DNA from: Fretibacterium fastidiosum
GTDB taxonomy: Bacteria > Synergistota > Synergistia > Synergistales > Aminobacteriaceae
Reading direction: 5' to 3'
Assembly: GCF_964642095.1 (NCBI RefSeq)
Contig: NZ_OZ209244.1
Location: 186,001 to 250,000, forward strand
DNA length: 64,000 nt
The translations under genes were made by a program, and so were the position numbers. Shown here piece by piece: positions 52,894 to 61,502 of the stretch (position 1 is its first letter; each line of letters opens with the position of its first letter). A model generated the notes under the pieces. It was not told the origin of the DNA. It saw only the letters and a program-made list of their open reading frames with translations, and searched no databases.

Positions 52894-54504
52894 TCAATCC
52901 TTAAACGAGATGTCCCAGGCGTAGACGAACTTGTTGTACCTGGGCGCGTAGTCGATGCGGCTGCCGACGGCGTAGAGGTCCATCTGGAAGTGCAGGGGGA
53001 TGTAGGCCGTATCGTCCGCGGCCAGCTTCCACGCCCGTTTCACCAGGTCGGAGCGCTTCTCCGCGTCCACCGTCTGCATGGCCTCCTCGATGAGCTTATC
53101 GACCTCCGGGTTCTGGTAGTAGCCGCGGTTCACGCCGCCCCACCCCTGCTTCACGTACTCGCCGGGCTTCATGGAGTAGATGCAGTCCATCGCGATCAGG
53201 GCGCCCTCGCCCCCCGAGTCCGCCCAGCCGGTCTGGCAGAGGTGCGTGTTGTCGCCACTCTTGTTGGTGGCGCCGATGTAGGAGAAGAAGACGTTGCGGG
53301 ACATCAGGTTCAGGTTGACCTTGATCCCCACCTTCTCAAGGTAGCCGGCTATGGCTCCGGCGATCGCCGCGTCGTTGATGTAGCGGTCGTTCGACGCATC
53401 GAGCGTCACCGTGAAGCGCATGCCGTCGGCCTGGCGGGGGTACCCCGCCTCGTCCAGCAGCTTCTCCGCCAGGGCGGGGTCGTAGGCCAGCCGCTTGACG
53501 TCCGGGTTGTAGCCGTTGTAGCCCTCAGGGCAGTAGGTGGCGGCGGGCACGGCGTAGCCGTTCATGACCTTGGAGATGATCTCGTCCTCGTTGATGGCGC
53601 GGTACATGGCCTCGCGCACCCGCTTGTCCACCATGGGGTTCTTTCCCGTCGGGGAGACGAGGGGGAACTTGGAGTCCTTGCTGGGCGACTCGACGCAGGA
53701 CGGGTTCAGGTAGATGATGCGAAGGCTCGGCGCCTTCAGGATGGTGATGTCCTTCTGCTTCTCCAGCATGGACACGTCGCGCACCGGCACGTCCACGATC
53801 ATGTCCACGGCGTTGGTCATCATGTTGGCCGTCCGCGTCCCCGCGTTCGTGATGGGCTTGTAGGTCACGTTCTCCGCCTGCGGCTTCTCGCCCCAGTAGC
53901 CCTCGTTGCGCTTAAAGACGATGCGGTCGCCCCGCACGTACTCCGCCAGCTCGTACTTGCCCGTCCCCATAGGGTTGTTGGCGTTGTAGTCCTCGTCGTG
54001 GGCCTCGCAGGTCTCCTTGTCCAGCATGTACACGTCCTTCAGGTGGCAGAGCAGGAGCGCGTTCGGCGCCTTGCAGGTCACCCTGACGGTGTGGTCGTCC
54101 ACCTTCTCGTACTTCTCGACCGTGGCCAACGCATAGACGAAGGCGGACTTGCCCGCCAGCTGTGCCATGCCGAAGGAGTAGACGACGTCGTCCGCGTTGA
54201 AGTCGTTTCCGTTCGTGAACTTGACGCCCTTCCTGATGTGGAAGGTCCATACGGAGGCGTCCTCGTTCACGTCCCAGCTCTCGGCCAGGAGGGGCATGAA
54301 CTTCAGGTCCCGGTCCAGGTCCACGAGCGGCTCAAAGACGTGCTGCATGATGGCGTTGTTGATCGTCTCGTTCAGCGTAAAGGGGTAGAAGGAGTGGGCG
54401 TCCGCCGTCAACCCGATGGTGACGTCGCGCGGGCCCGCCGCCCAGGCGCCGGAGGCCGAGAACACCAGCCCTGCCAACAACAAACACAGGATACTTCGCT
54501 TCAT
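52894..54504 (-). CDS. oppA: peptide ABC transporter substrate-binding protein OppA/DppA
   Basis: 536 residues with a signal peptide (MKRSILCLLLAGLVFSASGAWA). Family 5 binding protein: QHVFEPLVDLDRDLKFMPLLAESW near the N-terminus is typical. It captures peptides in the periplasm for OppBCDF; the ligand could also be another family 5 substrate, but the neighbouring peptidases favour peptides. The ATG follows GAGGAGG. It heads the operon. Confidence 0.92.
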   Translation of the reverse strand: MKRSILCLLLAGLVFSASGAWAAGPRDVTIGLTADAHSFYPFTLNETINNAIMQHVFEPLVDLDRDLKFMPLLAESWDVNEDASVWTFHIRKGVKFTNGNDFNADDVVYSFGMAQLAGKSAFVYALATVEKYEKVDDHTVRVTCKAPNALLLCHLKDVYMLDKETCEAHDEDYNANNPMGTGKYELAEYVRGDRIVFKRNEGYWGEKPQAENVTYKPITNAGTRTANMMTNAVDMIVDVPVRDVSMLEKQKDITILKAPSLRIIYLNPSCVESPSKDSKFPLVSPTGKNPMVDKRVREAMYRAINEDEIISKVMNGYAVPAATYCPEGYNGYNPDVKRLAYDPALAEKLLDEAGYPRQADGMRFTVTLDASNDRYINDAAIAGAIAGYLEKVGIKVNLNLMSRNVFFSYIGATNKSGDNTHLCQTGWADSGGEGALIAMDCIYSMKPGEYVKQGWGGVNRGYYQNPEVDKLIEEAMQTVDAEKRSDLVKRAWKLAADDTAYIPLHFQMDLYAVGSRIDYAPRYNKFVYAWDISFKD

Positions 54505-54626
54505 AATCGCTTCCTCCTCATGGGGTAGATCGCAGGAACGTCCTGCTGCTGTGATAGAGTATACCTCAAAAGCTCAATCTTCGGGGGCGGGGAGCGCCGT
54601 CCGGACACGCCCCGCCCCAGCCGGGC

Positions 54627-55685
54627 TCAGGACGCCATGGGCGCCGTCAAATAGGCGATCAGAAGCCGCAGGGCGGCGTCAATGGAGTCTGCGTGGGTGC
54701 GCTCGTAGCTGTGGGTCGCCTCCGCCGCCGGGCCGAAGCACAGGGCCCGGACGTCCTTCCCCGCCTTCAGGCAGGCCGAGGCGTCGGAGCCGTAGTTCTG
54801 GTAGGCGTCGATGCGGTAGGGGATGCCGTTCGCCTCCGCCAGGGCCTTCAGCTGACGCACCATGCGGCGGTCGTAGGGCAGGGCTCCGTCGCGGGAGAGG
54901 ATCGTGACCGCGTGCTCGCTGGACGCCGTCCCCTCCGCCACGACGCCGATGTCAAGCGCCGCCACCTCCTCCGCGCGCGGCGGGATGGCGGGCGTGCCGT
55001 GGCCGATCTCCTCGTAGTTGCTGAGGTAGAGGTGCGTCGTGTGAGGCAGCTCCACGCCCCGACGGCGAAGGTCCCGGACGGCCGTCAGCAGGATGGCCAC
55101 GCTGAGCTTGTCGTCCAGGAAGCGGGACTTGATGAACCCCGTCTCCGTCACCACGCTCCGCGGCTCAAAGGAGACGATGTCCCCCGCGTGGATCCCCAGG
55201 GCCTCCGTGGACGCCTTCGAGTTCGTCTCCACGTCCAGGCGGACCTCGACGTTCTCCTCCTTGCGGGGCTCGTCGCGCTTGTCGATGGGCGTCGCGTGCC
55301 GCGCCGCCCGATCCGGCAGGAGCGTCCCGTCGCAGGCCGCCCCATCCAGGGTGTGTACAGTGCAGTTCTCGCCCTCAAAGCTGCGCCAGTCGTAGCCCCC
55401 AATGGGGTAGAGGCGCAGGCGGCCGTTGTCCTTGATCTCGTGCACCACCGCACCCAGCGTGTCCAGGTGAGCCGCCACCACGCGCTGGCGGTCGTCGTCC
55501 CGCCCCCGCAGGACCGCCAGCACGGCGTCCTTCGCCGTCCGGGTCGGGGCCAGCCCCGCGTCCCGCAGCTCGCGTTCCGCCACGCTCATGACCGCGGCGC
55601 AGTCCCCGGACACGGAGGGGATGCTCAGCAGCTTCAAGGTCAGGTCAACCACGTCCTCAACCAGCAAATTCTTCTCGTAGCGCAA
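54627..55685 (-). CDS. M42 family metallopeptidase
   Basis: 352 residues. Cytoplasmic aminopeptidase of the glutamyl aminopeptidase group, usually a large oligomer. Metal ligands are seen in VVAAHLDTLG, SRFLDDKLSV, LSNYEEIGHG and the final THSYERTH. Starts with TTG at 55685, with GGAGGT 8 bases upstream. It precedes the opp operon on the same strand and fits peptide use. Confidence 0.9.
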   Translation of the reverse strand: MRYEKNLLVEDVVDLTLKLLSIPSVSGDCAAVMSVAERELRDAGLAPTRTAKDAVLAVLRGRDDDRQRVVAAHLDTLGAVVHEIKDNGRLRLYPIGGYDWRSFEGENCTVHTLDGAACDGTLLPDRAARHATPIDKRDEPRKEENVEVRLDVETNSKASTEALGIHAGDIVSFEPRSVVTETGFIKSRFLDDKLSVAILLTAVRDLRRRGVELPHTTHLYLSNYEEIGHGTPAIPPRAEEVAALDIGVVAEGTASSEHAVTILSRDGALPYDRRMVRQLKALAEANGIPYRIDAYQNYGSDASACLKAGKDVRALCFGPAAEATHSYERTHADSIDAALRLLIAYLTAPMAS

Positions 55686-55711
55686 GGTTCAAACCTCCAT
55701 CCGCTCGTCCG

Positions 55712-56041
55712 TCACTCGACCCTGGCAAGCCTCACGGCCGTTCCGCTGCAGGCGGCCATCAACATGCCGCCGTTGGGTCCCAGCACCTCGTAATCGACCC
55801 GGACCGCGAGGACCGCATCGGCCCTCAGCGCACGGGCCCGCTGCTGCATCTCCTCGAGGCTCCTCTCCCGCGCATCCTGCAACTCCTCCTCGTAGCCCGC
55901 GGAGCGGCCCCCGATGACGTTCCGGATGGCCGCTCCGAAGTCCTTGATGAAGTTGACGCCCAGGATCACCTCACCCGACACGATGCCGAGGTAGTCAACG
56001 ACCCGCCACCCTTCCAGGTCGTTCGTCGTGGTCACGATCAT
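55712..56041 (-). CDS. YbjQ/UPF0145 family protein
   Basis: 109 residues. MIVTTTNDLEGWRVVDYLGIV and ALRADAVLAVRVDYE are typical of this small family, which is often labelled a heavy-metal-binding domain because of its pentameric fold. Its cellular role is not known. The ATG at 56041 follows GAGGAGGG. It lies 26 bases before the M42 gene and may share its transcript. Confidence 0.88.
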   Translation of the reverse strand: MIVTTTNDLEGWRVVDYLGIVSGEVILGVNFIKDFGAAIRNVIGGRSAGYEEELQDARERSLEEMQQRARALRADAVLAVRVDYEVLGPNGGMLMAACSGTAVRLARVE

Positions 56042-56119
56042 GCCGATCCCTCCTCGAAAAAATTGACACGACGGCATTGTAGCACGCGAAGCGCCGAAAG
56101 GACACGCCAAGGCAAAAGA

Positions 56120-56147
56120 CGGGGCCGCCGGCATGCCGGCGGCCCCG
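56120..56147. terminator. 28-base perfect palindrome after the binding-protein gene
   Basis: The sequence 56120-56147 reads the same on both strands, so it can form a 14-base stem almost without a loop. It lies 60 bases past the stop of the solute-binding protein gene. It is a probable terminator without a T-run. Confidence 0.65.
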
Positions 56148-56205
56148 CGAAACGTCCAGTGCATCGCTCTTTTCTCCTTGCGCCCTCCGGGCGCAGGGAT
56201 GCCTA

Positions 56206-57072
56206 TCAGCGCTCCTTCTTCGGCCTGGCAACCCGGTCCTTCGTCCGCACCAGCCCAACCTGTCTCGATACCTCGTAGGGCTCGGAGAAGTCCATGAGCC
56301 TCTCGCGCTCCTCTGTGACGGCAATGCCCGAACAGATCATGTCAACCCATCCCTCTCCCACCACCAAAAAGAGCGCATCGAGAGGGTAGGCGACGACGCT
56401 GAGCTCCATGTCGAGCTTCCTGGCGACGGCGGCACAGACCTCGACGTCGAGGCCCATGAAGCCGCCCTCCCTCATGGTGTCGGGCGAAAAACCCGGCCCC
56501 ATCCCCACCGTCAGCTTTCCGCCGGCGGCCCCCCGATTGAGGTCGATGTCCTCCGGCCTCGTGGAGGCCGGCTCCTGTCGGTGCTTCAGCACGATGGCCT
56601 CAAGCGTCCCGTCGGCCTTGAGCTCCGTCAGTGCCCTGTTGACCTTCTCCAACAGGGCCTCATTGCCCTTCCGGAAGCCGATGGCGTACCGTTCGGCGGA
56701 CAGGGGCCCCGGCAGGATCGACAGGTCACCCGACGAAGCCTTGACGAAGTGCATGGCGGTCGCCTCGTCCATGACGGCCGCCTGGACCTTGCCCAGCTTC
56801 AGCGCCTCCGCGACGTCCTCCCCCCGGTCGAAGGCCGTCAGCCGATCCTTCGCCCGGTCGCCAAGGAGCGTTCTCGCGATCCCCTCCGCACTCGTCCCGC
56901 GCTGAACGCCGAGCTTCGCCAGCCTCAGGTCCGCCGGCGTCGCGAACGTCAGAGACTTCTCGACCGGACAGGCTCCGACCGCCGATGCCGGGACCGCATG
57001 GGCAAGAGCCACCAGCGCAACGCCCCCCAGGAAAACCGCAAACAAAAACCTTCTTATTGAAAAGACCTCCAT
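56206..57072 (-). CDS. amino-acid-type solute-binding protein with circularly permuted lobes
   Basis: 288 residues from the ATG at 57072, with a signal peptide (RRFLFAVFLGGVALVALAHA). In normal family 3 binding proteins the glycine-rich start and the FS-PY motif come before the GVQ-GT motif. Here GVQRGTSAEGIA (about 55-66), the DEATAMHFV region and the terminal helix LKADGTLEAIVLKH come first, and the usual N-terminal half (KLTVGMGPGFSPDTM ... FMGLDVEVCAAVARKL ... ITVEERERLMDFSEPY-like) follows. The lobes are thus swapped in order. GGAGG lies inside the coding start, 8 bases before an ATA codon at 57057, so the true start may be that codon. Confidence 0.75.
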   Translation of the reverse strand: MEVFSIRRFLFAVFLGGVALVALAHAVPASAVGACPVEKSLTFATPADLRLAKLGVQRGTSAEGIARTLLGDRAKDRLTAFDRGEDVAEALKLGKVQAAVMDEATAMHFVKASSGDLSILPGPLSAERYAIGFRKGNEALLEKVNRALTELKADGTLEAIVLKHRQEPASTRPEDIDLNRGAAGGKLTVGMGPGFSPDTMREGGFMGLDVEVCAAVARKLDMELSVVAYPLDALFLVVGEGWVDMICSGIAVTEERERLMDFSEPYEVSRQVGLVRTKDRVARPKKER

Positions 57073-57090
57073 TCATAATGATGTATCCAT

Positions 57091-57096
57091 ATTATA
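57091..57096 (-). promoter_or_regulatory. -10 element of the binding-protein gene
   Basis: A perfect TATAAT on the minus strand, 19 bases before the ATG at 57072. It predicts a very short leader, which fits a start slightly further downstream. No convincing -35 is visible. Confidence 0.45.
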
Positions 57097-57138
57097 ACAA
57101 CAAAGCATCGACGGGCGACACGCACTCCTGATCCAAAG

Positions 57139-57161
57139 TATCTCATGACAAAGTTGAGATA
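57139..57161. promoter_or_regulatory. dyad in the divergent intergenic region
   Basis: TATCTCA (57139-57145) and TGAGATA (57155-57161) are exact inverted arms 9 bases apart, between the binding-protein gene (minus) and the hydratase gene (plus). The T-N11-A spacing suits a LysR-type or similar regulator. No regulator gene is adjacent. Confidence 0.45.
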
Positions 57162-57324
57162 AAATAAAGACAGCAGCCTGTGAACCGAAGTTGACCAACG
57201 CATACCGACAGGGGAGAAAAAACGCTCACAGGACGCGCCGTCACGCCTTGCGCGACGACCGATGGAAACGCAGCCACGCATTGACCCACGCTCAGGCGAC
57301 TTTAACAATGATGGGGGGATTTTT

Positions 57325-59631
57325 ATGGTCAAACTTTACGATGAAGGCGTATACCTCGTCCATGGTGCGGAGGTCGTCCCGGAGTCAGAGGCGGATAAAG
57401 TCCGGCAGCTGACCGGAAAGGACGCGGACAAGGCGACGGCCTTGCAGGGGACCATCGCCTGGGGCATACTCGAGGCTCACAACACGTCGGATTCCATGGA
57501 ACGCCTGAAGATCAAGTTCGACGCCATGACCTCCCACGACATCACCTTCGTGGGCATCATCCAGACGGCACGGGCCTCCGGGATGGAGCGCTTCCCGCTG
57601 CCCTACGTTCTGACGAACTGCCACAACTCGCTCTGCGCCGTGGGGGGCACCATCAACGACGACGACCACCTCTTCGGCCTCAGCGCCGCAAAGAAATACG
57701 GCGGCATCTACGTCCCGCCCCACATCGCCGTCATCCATCAGTACATGCGGGAGAGCTTCGCCGGCTGCGGAAAGATGATCCTGGGCTCCGATTCCCACAC
57801 CCGCTACGGCGCGCTGGGGACCCTGGCCGTTGGCGAAGGGGGCGGCGAGTTGGTGAAACAGCTCCTGGGTGACACTTACGATATCGCCCGGCCCGGCGTC
57901 GTGGCCATTTACCTCAAGGGGAAGCCCGCACCCTTCGTCGGCCCCCACGACGTGGCGCTCGCCATCGTCCGCGCCGTATACAAGAACGGATACGTGAAGA
58001 ACAAGGTCATGGAGTTCGTGGGGTCTGGCGTCTCCTCGATGACGACGGACTATCGCAACGGCGTGGACGTCATGACGACGGAGACCACGTGCCTGTCCTC
58101 CATATGGCGGACGGACGGGGACACGAAAACGTTCCTGGAAAGGCACCACAGGGAGGGCGACTACAAGGAGCTGAACCCGGCGGAGATCGCCTACTACGAC
58201 GGCTGCGTGGAGGTGGACCTGTCGGCGGTGAGGCCCATGATCGCGCTGCCCTTCCACCCGTCCAACGGCTATACGATCGACGAGCTCTACGGGAACCTGA
58301 AGGACATCCTCCAGGAAACCGAGGCCGCGGCGGAAAAGGTGGCCGAGGGCCGGGCGCGTTTCACGTTGCTGGATAAAATCACGCCGGACGGCAAACTTCT
58401 GGTGCAGCAGGGCGTCATCGGTGGCTGCGCGGGGGGAAATTACACGAACGTCGTCGAGGCCGCCCACTGTCTCAAGGAAAGGTCCTGCGGCGACGGTGAG
58501 TTCTGCCTCTCGATCTACCCGTCGTCCCAGCCGGTGTTCACGGACCTGGACAGGAAGGGCTTCCTTGCAGACCTGATGGACGCCGGGGCGGTGATCCGCA
58601 CGGCCTTCTGCGGCCCCTGCTTCGGCGCCGGCGACACACCCGCCAACAACGCGCTGTCCATCCGGCACACGACGCGAAACTTCCCCAACCGGGAGGGCTC
58701 CAAGCCCGGTCAGGGGCAGATGGCGGCGGTGGCCCTGATGGACGCCCGCTCCATCGCCGCCACGGCGGCCAACGAGGGAAAGCTGACGAGTGCCGAAAAT
58801 TTCGAGTGCCAATGGGGCGACGTGCCGGAGCACGACTATGACGACAGGGCGTATCGAGCCAGGGTCTACCAGGGCTGGGGGAGGGCGGCGCCGGAGACGG
58901 AACTCCGTTCGGGGCCCAACATCAAGCCCTGGCCGGAGATGGAGCCTCTGACGGAGAACGTCCTGCTGCGGGTGGCGTCGAAGATCCTGGACGAGGTGAC
59001 GACGACGGACGAGCTCATCCCCTCGGGGGAGACTTCCTCCTTCAGGAGCAACCCCCTGGGGCTTGCGGAGTTTACGCTGTCGCGACGGGACCCGGAGTAC
59101 GTGGGGCGGGCCAAGGCGATCCAGGCGCTCGAGGAGGAGCGCCGCGCCGGCCGCCAACCCGACGACGCCGGCCTGAAGGAGGTCTTCGCCCTCATCAAAA
59201 AGATACCCGGCCAGGAGAGCGTCGATCCAATGAAGGTGGAGATCGGCTCCGTCGTGTACGCCAACCGGCCCGGAGACGGCTCCGCCCGCGAACAGGCGGC
59301 CTCGTGCCAGCGGGTGCTGGGCGGTCTGGCCAACATCGTTCAGGAGTATGCCACAAAGCGCTACCGCAGCAACTGCATGAATTGGGGCATGATCCCCTTT
59401 CACCTCAAGGGCAGGCCGGACGCATTCGACGTGGACGACTACATCTACGTGCCGGATATCCGCAGGGCGCTGGACGACGACCTGAAGGACATTCCAGCAT
59501 ATGTCCTGAAGGACGGCCGCGCGTCGAAGGTTTGCCTTTACGTCCAGGACATGACGGCCGAGGAGCGGGAGATCATCAAGGCCGGGTGCCTCATCAACTT
59601 CAACAGGAATCGGCGAAAGCGGGGGAAGTGA
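57325..59631 (+). CDS. aconitase-family hydratase (YbhJ-like)
   Basis: 768 residues from the ATG at 57325, which follows GGGGGG; an upstream in-frame ATG at 57262 lacks a ribosome site. The product has the layout of an aconitase-type hydro-lyase with a [4Fe-4S] cluster: NCHNSLC early, LGSDSHTRYGALGT, and AFCGPCFGAGDTPANN in the third domain supply the cysteine and substrate positions. It is closest to the YbhJ-type hydratases of unknown substrate. The swivelling domain follows in the C-terminal third. It stands alone behind a dyad and ends at a bidirectional terminator. Confidence 0.83.
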   Translation: MVKLYDEGVYLVHGAEVVPESEADKVRQLTGKDADKATALQGTIAWGILEAHNTSDSMERLKIKFDAMTSHDITFVGIIQTARASGMERFPLPYVLTNCHNSLCAVGGTINDDDHLFGLSAAKKYGGIYVPPHIAVIHQYMRESFAGCGKMILGSDSHTRYGALGTLAVGEGGGELVKQLLGDTYDIARPGVVAIYLKGKPAPFVGPHDVALAIVRAVYKNGYVKNKVMEFVGSGVSSMTTDYRNGVDVMTTETTCLSSIWRTDGDTKTFLERHHREGDYKELNPAEIAYYDGCVEVDLSAVRPMIALPFHPSNGYTIDELYGNLKDILQETEAAAEKVAEGRARFTLLDKITPDGKLLVQQGVIGGCAGGNYTNVVEAAHCLKERSCGDGEFCLSIYPSSQPVFTDLDRKGFLADLMDAGAVIRTAFCGPCFGAGDTPANNALSIRHTTRNFPNREGSKPGQGQMAAVALMDARSIAATAANEGKLTSAENFECQWGDVPEHDYDDRAYRARVYQGWGRAAPETELRSGPNIKPWPEMEPLTENVLLRVASKILDEVTTTDELIPSGETSSFRSNPLGLAEFTLSRRDPEYVGRAKAIQALEEERRAGRQPDDAGLKEVFALIKKIPGQESVDPMKVEIGSVVYANRPGDGSAREQAASCQRVLGGLANIVQEYATKRYRSNCMNWGMIPFHLKGRPDAFDVDDYIYVPDIRRALDDDLKDIPAYVLKDGRASKVCLYVQDMTAEEREIIKAGCLINFNRNRRKRGK

Positions 59632-59653
59632 ACCGCAGGATTGAACCTCGAAG

Positions 59654-59693
59654 GCGGTCTTGGGCCTCCTTCTACGGAAGGCCCAAAGACCGC
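59654..59693. terminator. bidirectional terminator between hydratase and leucyl aminopeptidase
   Basis: GCGGTCTT-GGGCCT (59654-59667) pairs with AGGCCC-A-AAGACCGC (59679-59693), leaving one bulged base. It lies between two convergent genes. Confidence 0.75.
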
Positions 59694-59707
59694 TCCCCGA
59701 TCTTCCC

Positions 59708-61207
59708 TTAAAGCGAGGCCAGGTAGTCCAGGCAGGTGCGGACGCCGAAGGCGCTGGCCCCCCTCGCGTAGACGCCCCACGCCTTCTCCATGAAGTCCAC
59801 GCCCGCGATGTCCAGGTGGGCCCAGGGGATCGCCCGATCCACGAAGTTCCCCAGGAAGAGGGCGGCGAAGGTCGCCCCGCCGTAGCGCTGGCCGGAGTTC
59901 ACCAGGTCCGCAAAGGGAGACTTCAGTTTTTCCGCGATGCGGTCGTCCTCCGCGGGCAGCCGCCAGAAGCGCTCCCCGCGCCTGCGGGCCGAGGCCAGAA
60001 GCGCCTCCGACAGGCCATCGCTGCGCGAGAAGAGGCCTGCCCTCCAGTTGCCCAGGGCCACCGCGCAGGCCCCCGTCAGCGTCGCGATATCGACGATGGC
60101 GTCAGGGCGCATCTCGCTGGCCAGACAGAGGGCGTCCGCCAGGACCAGCCGGCCCTCCGCGTCCGTGTTGTTGATCTCGATCGTCTTGCCGTTGCGGGCG
60201 CGGACGATGTCGTCCGGCCTGAAGGAGGAGCCAGAGGGCATGTTCTCGGCCGAGGCCAGGATGCCGTGGACCTCCACGTCCAGCTTCATCTCCGCCGCAC
60301 CGCGCAGGATGCCCATGACGCAGCAGGCCCCGGACTTGTCCCCCTTCATGGTGGTCATGGACGAGGCGGGTTTGATGTCGAGCCCGCCACTGTCGAAGGT
60401 GATGCCCTTGCCCACGAACACGACCTTACCGCGGGCCTTCCCGCCCCTGGGGACGTAGGAGAGGCGGATTAGCCGCGGAGGCGTCGCGGAGCCGCTGCCC
60501 ACCGCCAGGAGCGCGCCCATGCGCTCCTCCTTCAACCGCGCCTCGTCCCACACCTCGCAGGCCAGCCCCAGTTCCTCCGCCATCGCCTGAGCGCGGTCGG
60601 CCAGCGCCGGCGGGTTGATGACGCAGCCCGGCTCGTTGGCCAGGTCCCGCGCCGCGACCTGAGCGGCAGCGTAGGTCATCCCCCGCCGCGCCGCGGCCTC
60701 GTCCAGGCCGGGGACCAGGACCTCCCGCAGAGCGAAGGGTCCCTCCTCGTCGTCCTCCTTCCGCTCCTTGTACTTGTCGAAGGCATAGCCGGAGAGCCCC
60801 GCCGCCTCCCCCACGACGACGGACCAGTCGGGCGCCTCCGGACCGAAGGGCCGCCCAGCCCCGACGTTCAGATGCGCCATGGGGACGAGGGCGGACTCGC
60901 AGCGATGGCGCCCCGCCTCGCGCAGGGCGGCGGTCAGCGCGTTCCGCACCGCCTCGGCATTGCAGGCCTCGTCCTCCCCATTGCCCAGCCCGACCAGGAA
61001 CAGGTTCCGCACACCGCCGCTCAGGAGCGGCACCCGCAGAGACGTCCCCGTCTTTCCCGTGAAGTCCTTCCGCGCCGCCAGTTCCTTCACCGCATCCCGA
61101 CAGGGCACCTCCGGCACCGACCTGCAGTCCTCCTCCCGCAGGAGCAGGACGACGGCTCCGCCGCTCCACCCCGCGGCGTCTCCACCACGCACCTTAAGCT
61201 CTACCAT
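59708..61207 (-). CDS. pepA: leucyl aminopeptidase (M17)
   Basis: 499 residues. Two-metal cytoplasmic aminopeptidase. The active-site stretches are VGKGITFDSGGLDIKP (Lys and Asp ligands), KGDKSGACCVMG and the family signature NTDAEGRLVLADAL. The N-terminal domain (about 1-170) is less conserved, as usual. The ATG at 61207 has AAGGGG 9 bases upstream; an upstream in-frame start at 61231 overlaps that site. One of five peptidases in the window. Confidence 0.94.
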   Translation of the reverse strand: MVELKVRGGDAAGWSGGAVVLLLREEDCRSVPEVPCRDAVKELAARKDFTGKTGTSLRVPLLSGGVRNLFLVGLGNGEDEACNAEAVRNALTAALREAGRHRCESALVPMAHLNVGAGRPFGPEAPDWSVVVGEAAGLSGYAFDKYKERKEDDEEGPFALREVLVPGLDEAAARRGMTYAAAQVAARDLANEPGCVINPPALADRAQAMAEELGLACEVWDEARLKEERMGALLAVGSGSATPPRLIRLSYVPRGGKARGKVVFVGKGITFDSGGLDIKPASSMTTMKGDKSGACCVMGILRGAAEMKLDVEVHGILASAENMPSGSSFRPDDIVRARNGKTIEINNTDAEGRLVLADALCLASEMRPDAIVDIATLTGACAVALGNWRAGLFSRSDGLSEALLASARRRGERFWRLPAEDDRIAEKLKSPFADLVNSGQRYGGATFAALFLGNFVDRAIPWAHLDIAGVDFMEKAWGVYARGASAFGVRTCLDYLASL

Positions 61208-61413
61208 ACACAAAGACCCCTTTCGCTGCAAATGGCCGTCATCCGCTCCGAAGGCGGAGCCGCCCCAGGGGCGAGAACCGCGATCGAAACCGACCGACGC
61301 CCTCTAACCCTACTTCAAAACCTCCGTTTTGTCACCCCGAAAAGTCGGGTGGAGGCACTTTTCTGCACAGGCGCAGAGGAGAGGCCGGGCCGCCCCGCAG
61401 CGCGCTTTTTTGA

Positions 61414-61429
61414 TATAATTTGATATAAT
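61414..61429 (+). promoter_or_regulatory. tandem -10 elements of the WG-repeat gene
   Basis: TATAAT occurs at 61414-61419 and again at 61424-61429 as part of a repeated TTGATATAAT. Either can serve as a -10 for the gene at 61503. A T-rich stretch stands in the -35 place. Confidence 0.5.
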
Positions 61430-61502
61430 ACGAAAGAGTAGGGGGATGACCTTCAAAAGTTCCCCTGTGAAACCGTTTGTGAATCCGCACGAAAGGACAA
61501 GG

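Noticed and set aside
57385..59403. A 672-codon minus-strand frame opposite the hydratase gene
   Set aside because: Shadow frame; the plus-strand gene has full aconitase motifs.
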